Source: CAZNVB01 sp964576265 (lineage in GTDB: Bacteria; Acidobacteriota; Aminicenantia; Aminicenantales; UBA8522). From it: 6,129 nt of DNA. This document shows positions 1 to 4,460 of the stretch, piece after piece (position 1 is the first letter of the stretch; each line of letters opens with the position of its first letter). The position numbers were made by a program, and so were the translations under genes. Below the pieces are notes generated by a model, which had not been told where the DNA came from, searched no databases, and saw only the letters and a program-made list of their open reading frames with translations. Where the stretch lies: positions 1 through 6,129 of the forward strand of contig CAZNVB010000121.1 in assembly GCA_964576265.1 (NCBI GenBank). The letters run 5' to 3'.

Positions 1-215
1 CCGCTCTCCGAATATATTCCCCCTCTGATATAGACCGTATCCCCTGCCCGTAAAACTGCGTTCGCTTTCCCTACCGTCTTCCAGGCCGTCTGGACCGAAA
101 GACCGTCGTTTGAATCATTGCCTCTCGCTCCGTCGATATAATATTCAGATGCTCTAGCATAGATGCAAGAAAATGCCATTAGCAGGAGAAAAAAATATGT
201 CAATCGAGCTCTCAT
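1..215 (-). CDS. Secreted beta-helix-type protein, N-terminal fragment (runs off left edge)
   Basis: The minus strand reads open from an ATG at 215-213 to the window edge, giving 71 residues. Residues 1-22 form a signal peptide: a basic start (MRAR), a hydrophobic core (LTYFFLLLMAF) and a probable signal peptidase I site after ARA. Cys17 lies inside the hydrophobic part, but the residues before it do not form a good lipobox. The mature start, with YYIDGARGNDSNDGLS, TAWKTVGKAN and AGDTVYIRGGIY, matches the usual opening of right-handed parallel beta-helix proteins (DUF1565/pectate-lyase-like), where a 'G.ND.NDG....W.T...A......GDTVYI..G.Y' pattern precedes the coil repeats. Such proteins are exported and often bind or cleave polysaccharides; the catalytic part is outside the window, so no activity can be assigned. 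No good Shine-Dalgarno precedes the ATG. It is transcribed away from the carrier-protein operon. Confidence 0.78.
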   Translation of the reverse strand, partial: MRARLTYFFLLLMAFSCIYARASEYYIDGARGNDSNDGLSVQTAWKTVGKANAVLRAGDTVYIRGGIYSES

Positions 216-259
216 CCAAGGCTCTAGCGTGCGACTTAGCTTAAATAAACGCTTGGTAA

Positions 260-267
260 TTTATATA
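260..267 (-). promoter_or_regulatory. Possible -10 region for the leftward beta-helix gene
   Basis: Read on the minus strand, this stretch is TATATAAA, about 45 bases upstream of the ATG at 215. A -35-like TTGCAA (286-281) lies 15 bases before TATAAA, and a TTGAGA (293-288) lies 20 bases before TATATA, so neither spacing is ideal. The AT-rich setting and divergent layout favour a promoter, but no pair matches the consensus well. Confidence 0.25.
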
Positions 268-282
268 ATTTCTCATGAAATT
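267..282. promoter_or_regulatory. Perfect inverted repeat in divergent promoter region, possible operator
   Basis: AATTTC and GAAATT flank a 4-base centre (TCAT), giving a perfect 6+4+6 inverted repeat. It abuts the possible leftward -10 element and lies about 25 bases upstream of the possible rightward -35 element, where a regulator could act on both genes. It is AT-rich and short, so it could be chance. No regulator gene is visible nearby. Confidence 0.25.
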
Positions 283-307
283 GCAAATCTCAATGCGTGT
301 ATTAGAG

Positions 308-336
308 TTGCGTTTCTGACAAGGGTTATTTAGAAT
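308..336 (+). promoter_or_regulatory. Possible sigma-70-type promoter for the carrier-protein operon
   Basis: A weak -35-like TTGCGT (308-313) is followed after exactly 17 bases by TAGAAT (331-336), which matches the TATAAT consensus at five of six positions. Transcription would begin near 343 and leave a leader of about 90 bases before the first gene. The -35 matches at only three positions, so a transcription-start experiment would be needed to be sure. Confidence 0.35.
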
Positions 337-364
337 AGTAAAGATATACGCAGCTGGAAAACAA

Positions 365-381
365 GCGTGAGTTTTGCACGC
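365..381 (+). other. Small GC-rich hairpin in the operon leader
   Basis: GCGTG (365-369) and CACGC (377-381) pair around a seven-base loop, AGTTTTG. The right arm is part of a palindromic CACGCGTG (377-384), and GCGTGA occurs twice (365-370 and 380-385). The element lies between the possible transcription start and the first start codon. No long T run follows, so it is not a standard terminator. It could be an operator or a leader structure, or it may have no role. Confidence 0.25.
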
Positions 382-434
382 GTGATCCATTGGTTGAGAG
401 GGCCGGCATCATTTTAGGAAAGAAGACGGCAAGA

Positions 435-713
435 ATGAATACAATGAATACAGAGACGGGTATCCGGGAGACTCTGAGGACATTCATTTCCGAGAATTTC
501 CTTCCTCAGTCGGGGGTCGATTCTTTTCGAGATCCGGACTCTTTCATGGAAAAAGGAATCATCGACTCTACAGGCGTTCTTGAGCTGCTTGAGTTTATCG
601 AAGAGAAATTTGGCATCAAGGTAGAAGACGAGGAAGTCGTGCCTGAGAATCTCGATTCTCTTGATAAGCTGACGGCCTTTATTTGCAGGAAAAAAAGTGA
701 TGTTAGTCCATGA
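435..713 (+). CDS. Acyl carrier protein (phosphopantetheine-dependent)
   Basis: This 92-residue protein has the size and helical pattern of a stand-alone acyl carrier protein. The sequence GIIDSTGVLELLEFIEEKFGI places the phosphopantetheine-accepting serine at Ser45, in the conserved D-S pair at the start of helix II. Helix III follows in an acidic stretch (VEDEEVVPENLDSLDKLTAFI). A holo-ACP synthase elsewhere would have to add the 4'-phosphopantetheine arm, which then carries a thioester-linked acyl group in the cytoplasm. I chose the ATG at 435 because a purine-rich AGGAAAGAAG (416-425) lies upstream and the length then fits the family; an in-frame ATG at 444 and a TTG at 390 are alternatives. 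The gene overlaps the next, an AMP-forming ligase, by 14 bases, implying that the ligase loads this carrier. It is too unlike housekeeping AcpP to be called fatty-acid ACP; it resembles carriers of glycan or exosortase-linked loci. Confidence 0.9.
   Translation: MNTMNTETGIRETLRTFISENFLPQSGVDSFRDPDSFMEKGIIDSTGVLELLEFIEEKFGIKVEDEEVVPENLDSLDKLTAFICRKKSDVSP
687..690 (+). promoter_or_regulatory. Ribosome binding site of the ligase, inside the carrier-protein gene
   Basis: AGGA lies nine bases before the ATG at 700 and six before the GTG at 697. The adjacent codons GTG-ATG are both possible starts; ATG is preferred as the stronger codon with acceptable spacing. The site is within the 3' end of the carrier gene, so translation of the two is probably coupled. 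Confidence 0.5.
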
Positions 714-2253
714 ATTTCTGGAACTCAGTGCCGACCGTCAGCCGGACAAAATCGCTCTCATTGTCGGAGACAAAAGGCTCAGCTATCGTCAGCTTGAGCA
801 CGATTCGAATTGCCTGGCTAACGCCCTTATGGCCGGAGATCTCAAAAAGCAGGATCGAGTTGCTGTTCTCGTGGAATCATCCGCCGAAGCGGTTATCTCT
901 GTTTTTGGCATCCTCAAGGCCGGAGGGGTCTTTTCGGTTATCAATCCTCAGGTTAAGGCCAGAAAAGTTGAATACATCCTCAACGATTGTCAGGCCCGCG
1001 TTCTGATTACGGATCAAGCCCATTTAGCGGAAATATCTTTGATCAAAGCACAGTGTCCTTTTCTGAAGAGAATTGTCCTGGTCGACGCGGCGACGGAGCA
1101 AGATCGGAAAATCTTCCCAGGTCTGGAGTCGTGGCCGGATTTTCTGGCTGAGTCTCAAGCAACCCGGCCAAAAAAACGGTGCATCGATATCGACCTGGCC
1201 AGCTTGATTTACACTTCCGGTTCAACAGGAATTCCCAAAGGCGTCATGCTGACGCACCTCAACATGGTCTCAGCCGCTAACTCAATCATCACCTACCTAG
1301 AAAACACAGCCGACGATATCATCCTGGACGTTTTGCCTTTGTCTTTCGATTACGGCCTCTATCAGGTTCTGATGGCGTTCAAATTCGGCGGATCGGTTGT
1401 TCTGGAGAAATCGTTTCTCTATCCTTACCGAATCATCGAACTTCTGATAAGAGAAAAAATCACCGGCTTTCCGATCGTCCCGACAATCGCCGCTATCTTG
1501 CTTAAATTAAAAAATCTAGATAAACACGATTTTCCCGATTTGCGCTATATTACGAATACGGCCCAGGCGCTTCCGCCCCGACATATCTCTGAGCTCCGCA
1601 GAATTTTTCCCCAAGCCAAGATCTTTTCAATGTACGGCTTGACGGAGTGCAAACGCGTTTCTTACTTGCCCCCGGCGGAGATCGACCGGCGGCCGAAGTC
1701 TGTCGGAATTGCCATGCCCAATACCGAAGCCTATATCGTCGATGAGGCGGGCAATAGAATCGAGGAGCCCTGGACGACAGGCGAACTCGTCGTCCGGGGA
1801 GCAAATGTGATGAGGGGTTATTGGAACCTGCCGGAAGAAACGGACAAAGCTCTCAGGCCCGGCCCAATTCCGGGTGAGAAGGTTTTGTTTACGGGAGACC
1901 TTTTTCAGATGGACGAGGAGGGATTCCTATATTTCGTCTCTCGCAAAGACGACCTGATCAAAGTTGCGGGCGAACGAGTGAGCCCTAAAGAAATTGAAAA
2001 TGTCCTCTGTGAGATCGAGGATGTGTCCGAGGCTTGCGTTGTTGGGGTTGACGATGAGGTCTTGGGACAGGCGATCAAGGCCTATCTGGTGCTTAAAAAA
2101 GATTCGGTTCTCAAAGAAGAAGATATCTTACGCTTTTGTTCGAGAAATCTTGAAAATTTCATGATCCCCAAATACATCGAATTCCGCGAGGAATTGCCCA
2201 AATCGGCTCACGGAAAGATCAATAAGACGAGCTTAAAGCAGAGATCGCTATGA
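700..2253 (+). CDS. AMP-forming acyl-CoA/acyl-carrier ligase (ANL superfamily), exosortase-associated-like
   Basis: This 517-residue protein is a complete ANL adenylating enzyme, which activates a carboxylic acid with ATP to an acyl-AMP and passes it to a thiol, either CoA or a carrier protein. The core motifs are present in order: the phosphate-binding YTSGSTGIPKG (171-181), VLPLSFDYGL (211-220), SMYGLTE (310-316), TGELVVRG (360-367), FTGDLF (397-402), the hinge RKDDLIKVAGERVSP (415-429) and the catalytic-lysine motif PKSAHGKINK (500-509, probably Lys506). It should be active. The N-terminal region, with DLxxxDRVAVLVESSAEAV, FGILKAGGVFSVINP and YILNDCQARVLIT, recalls ligases of the exosortase A-associated group (TIGR03098 type), though no exosortase is in view. 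Overlap with the carrier gene makes carrier loading its likely role. The substrate cannot be read from the sequence. Both GTG 697 and ATG 700 could be the start; ATG is chosen. There is no fused carrier, condensation or reductase domain. Confidence 0.93.
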   Translation: MLVHEFLELSADRQPDKIALIVGDKRLSYRQLEHDSNCLANALMAGDLKKQDRVAVLVESSAEAVISVFGILKAGGVFSVINPQVKARKVEYILNDCQARVLITDQAHLAEISLIKAQCPFLKRIVLVDAATEQDRKIFPGLESWPDFLAESQATRPKKRCIDIDLASLIYTSGSTGIPKGVMLTHLNMVSAANSIITYLENTADDIILDVLPLSFDYGLYQVLMAFKFGGSVVLEKSFLYPYRIIELLIREKITGFPIVPTIAAILLKLKNLDKHDFPDLRYITNTAQALPPRHISELRRIFPQAKIFSMYGLTECKRVSYLPPAEIDRRPKSVGIAMPNTEAYIVDEAGNRIEEPWTTGELVVRGANVMRGYWNLPEETDKALRPGPIPGEKVLFTGDLFQMDEEGFLYFVSRKDDLIKVAGERVSPKEIENVLCEIEDVSEACVVGVDDEVLGQAIKAYLVLKKDSVLKEEDILRFCSRNLENFMIPKYIEFREELPKSAHGKINKTSLKQRSL

Positions 2254-2271
2254 CTTTCTTTTATTGAAAAA

Positions 2272-3282
2272 ATGATCTTCCATAAAGATATTCTCCATTT
2301 GGACTGCGATAAAGAGCGAACAAGGATCTGCGAGTTTATCCGACAGCAATCTCTGAGGATGAGGCGCGGCGGGGCTGTCATCGGTTTGAGCGGCGGAGTT
2401 GATTCAGCGCTCAGTGCGGAGCTCTGCGTTTCAGCTTTAGGAAAAGATCATGTTCTCGGGCTGATCCTGCCGGAAAAGGAATCGAATCCCATCAGCCGAG
2501 AGTACGCCCAAAAACAAGCTGTGAAGCTTGGGATTGATGTCGAAATCATCGACATCACGCCGATCCTCGAAGCTTTCGGAACATATAGAAAACGCGATGA
2601 ATTCGTGAGTCGAGTGTTCCCTGATTATCAATCTCACTGGCGCCTGAAGCTTACGCTGCCCCCGAATCTCTTGGAAAGGGATGCGTTCAATTTTTTTACT
2701 TTAACTGTTGATGACGGCAAAGGAATGACGAAGTCGGCCCGTCTGAAAAAGGACATTCTCAATGGGATTGTCGCCGCCACGGATACGAAGCAGCGAACGA
2801 GGATGATGCACCTGTATTATTTTGCCGAAAAGACGAACTATTTTGTCTGTGGAACGACGAACAGAAGCGAAGTCATCCAAGGGCTTTTCGTCAAATACGG
2901 GGATGGCGGAGTGGACATCGAGCCGATCGCTCACCTTTATAAGAGCCAAGTTTTCCAGCTGGCCCAACATTTTGGTGTCCTTCCCGAAATTCTGGCGAGA
3001 AGGCCGAGTCCCGATACGTTCAGCCTGACGGTGAGCGATGAGGAATTTTTTTTTCGGATGCCGTTTGAAACACTTGATCTTCTTCTCTTTGCTTGGGAGA
3101 ATGGAATCCCGATCGTCGCGGTGGCTAAGGAAATGGGTCTGCTGGAAGAGCAGGTTCAAAGGGCCTTTCGCGATTTTAGCTCAAAATACTCAGCCACTCG
3201 TCATCTTAGGGAATTGCCGCCTTCCCTTTTGAAAATGGGGAGAACGGACGAACAAGACATGGAAAGAAAAAGAAAGGAATGA
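2272..3282 (+). CDS. Divergent NAD synthetase-like PP-loop ATPase (probable amide-forming enzyme)
   Basis: This 336-residue protein is homologous to ammonia-dependent NAD synthetase (NadE), which adenylates a carboxylate and lets ammonia displace AMP to make an amide. It has the PP-loop SGGVDSA (40-46), the R-x-R-x-x-x-L-Y-Y-F-A helix (about 175-185), GTTNRSE (194-200) and KYGDGGVDIEPIAHLYKSQV (208-227). There is no N-terminal nitrilase-type glutaminase domain, so ammonia must come from solution or a partner. It is longer than typical NadE (about 245-275 residues), with an unusual segment at about 100-165. The usual PSAGLW/GQ-x-DE loop after the KYGDGG region is replaced by RRPSPDTFSLTVSDEEFFF (243-261). 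It may therefore act on a substrate other than nicotinate adenine dinucleotide, perhaps the acid handled by the carrier and ligase. An accessory true NAD synthetase is the main alternative. The ATG at 2272 is the only conventional start before the PP-loop with a suitable N-terminus; it lacks a clear Shine-Dalgarno and lies 18 bases after the ligase stop. Confidence 0.85.
   Translation: MIFHKDILHLDCDKERTRICEFIRQQSLRMRRGGAVIGLSGGVDSALSAELCVSALGKDHVLGLILPEKESNPISREYAQKQAVKLGIDVEIIDITPILEAFGTYRKRDEFVSRVFPDYQSHWRLKLTLPPNLLERDAFNFFTLTVDDGKGMTKSARLKKDILNGIVAATDTKQRTRMMHLYYFAEKTNYFVCGTTNRSEVIQGLFVKYGDGGVDIEPIAHLYKSQVFQLAQHFGVLPEILARRPSPDTFSLTVSDEEFFFRMPFETLDLLLFAWENGIPIVAVAKEMGLLEEQVQRAFRDFSSKYSATRHLRELPPSLLKMGRTDEQDMERKRKE
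3273..3278 (+). promoter_or_regulatory. Strong ribosome binding site for the last operon gene
   Basis: AAAGGA ends eight bases before the ATG at 3287, inside the last codons of the preceding gene. It is the best Shine-Dalgarno in the operon and fixes the start at 3287, which lies just four bases after the previous stop codon. Confidence 0.6.
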
Positions 3283-3286
3283 GCCG

Positions 3287-4279
3287 ATGAGGCTTTGTGT
3301 GAAATGCGTTCTTCCCGAAAATTTTCCGGGAATTCGGTTGAACAAGGCTGGCCTCTGCCAGTATTGCCTTCAATCAAGAGCAGACGGGCGCCTGCAGATC
3401 AATAAAAAGCGCTACCGGGAACGATTTGAATCCCTGCTCAGCGAACATGCGGGCAAGAGCGGATATGACGCCCTGATGTCTTACAGCGGAGGAAAGGACA
3501 GCACGTATACCTTGTCGCTTCTTCGCCAGGAGTACAGGCTAAATGTCCTGGCGGTGACGTTCGACAACGGATTCCTTCCGGATCAAACATTCAGAAATAT
3601 CCGGCGCATTACCGAGAGCCTCCACTTTGATCATCTCTTTTTCAAAGCGCGTTTTGATGTCCTCCGGGAAATCTTTTCTGGTTGCACGAGGGAGGATATC
3701 TATCCTGCGACAACCTTGCGTCGGGCGAGCACGATTTGCACGTCATGCATGGCCATTGTCAAGTTTTTTTCTCTCCGCACAGCCCTTGAGAAACAGATTC
3801 CGTTTATCGTCTTCGGCTGGTCACCGGGCCAAATCCCCCTGTCTTCGGCGATCATGAGAAACAATCCCCAGATGGTTCGAGCGATGCAAAGAGCTCTTTT
3901 TGAGCCTTTGGCGAAGCTTGTTGGGGACAGAATCAAACCCTATTTTTTAGAGGAATACCACTACCGGAATGCCTCCTCCTTTCCGTTCAACATCAGCCCG
4001 TTGGCCTTTCTTGACTATGACGAAAAAAATATCCTGGCACATGTTCGCCGATTAGGATGGGACCCTCCGGCGGAGGTCGATGCGAACTCGACCAACTGTC
4101 TCCTCAATTCGTTCGCCAATGTGGTCCACAGGCAAAAGCACGGCTTTCATCCCTATGTTTTTGAGCTGGCTAAGCTTTGTCGGGAAGGATATCTGACCCG
4201 GGAAGAAGCTTTGGAGAAACTCCATCAGCCGGAAGACCAACGCACGGTGGATCGAGTCAAAAAAAAGCTGGGCTTATAA
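3287..4279 (+). CDS. Zinc-ribbon PP-loop ATPase, WbpG-like amidotransferase or TtuA/NcsA-like thiolase
   Basis: This 330-residue protein begins with a CxxC...CxxC zinc ribbon (Cys4, Cys7, Cys24, Cys27) followed by a PP-loop ATPase domain with SGGKDST (67-73). The opening RLCVKCVLPENFPGIRLNKAG recalls the C-x-x-C-V-x-P-x-x-x-P-G-I-x-F-x-x-x-G-x-C start of N-acetyl sugar amidotransferases (WbpG/TIGR03573 type), which put ammonia onto an activated acyl or sugar group. A second CxxC (Cys151, Cys154) and a lone Cys271 in NSTNCLLN also recall the three-cysteine iron-sulfur site of TtuA/NcsA thiolases, but WbpG-type proteins, as I recall them, also have a mid-domain CxxC. FGWSPGQ (177-182 region) is a probable nucleotide-side motif of the C-terminal half. 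WbpG needs a HisH/HisF-like glutaminase partner, and none is in the window. The four-base gap to the NAD synthetase-like gene shows they act together. Family placement is firm (PP-loop, Zn ribbon); amidation versus thiolation is undecided. Confidence 0.85.
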   Translation: MRLCVKCVLPENFPGIRLNKAGLCQYCLQSRADGRLQINKKRYRERFESLLSEHAGKSGYDALMSYSGGKDSTYTLSLLRQEYRLNVLAVTFDNGFLPDQTFRNIRRITESLHFDHLFFKARFDVLREIFSGCTREDIYPATTLRRASTICTSCMAIVKFFSLRTALEKQIPFIVFGWSPGQIPLSSAIMRNNPQMVRAMQRALFEPLAKLVGDRIKPYFLEEYHYRNASSFPFNISPLAFLDYDEKNILAHVRRLGWDPPAEVDANSTNCLLNSFANVVHRQKHGFHPYVFELAKLCREGYLTREEALEKLHQPEDQRTVDRVKKKLGL

Positions 4280-4460
4280 TTCGGATGCTTTAAAGCCCCG
4301 CCAGAAATTGAATCGAACCGTTTTCTTTTTTAAAAAGGCCAATCGTGGTTGGAAGAAATGAGATGCTTAAGGGGAGGGAGTTGCCCAAAGAAAGCTTATT
4401 TTTTTATTAGGAAACCACAAACCTTCCCGATAAGCGAAAGCCGGGATCTCCTATCCGAGT

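Noticed and set aside
390..434. Upstream TTG start extending the carrier protein by 15 residues
   Set aside because: The extension would give a basic N-terminal tail not typical of carrier proteins, no ribosome site precedes the TTG, and the purine-rich AGGAAAGAAG that fits the ATG at 435 would lie inside the coding region.
3046..3054. Run of nine T bases as a possible frameshift site in the NAD synthetase-like gene
   Set aside because: The frame continues through it (EEFFFRMPFETLDLLL) with the NadE-like C-terminal pattern on both sides, so there is no sign of a frameshift, only a site prone to sequencing error.
2701..3159. 152-codon minus-strand open frame opposite the NAD synthetase-like gene
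   Set aside because: It lies wholly antisense to a gene with clear family motifs, and its translation shows no recognisable domain; it is a shadow frame.
4376..4405. GGG/CCC stem followed by a T7 run as an operon terminator
   Set aside because: The stem is only three base pairs and sits several bases before the T run, so it is too weak to call. The GCTTTAAAGC palindrome (4287-4296) and the CTTTTTTAAAAAG stretch (4325-4337) also lack the needed stem and tail.
4425..4446. Five-base-pair hairpin (TCCCG/CGGGA) after the repeat-protein stop as a terminator
   Set aside because: The loop is 12 bases and no T run follows in the minus-strand direction; a true terminator is not supported.
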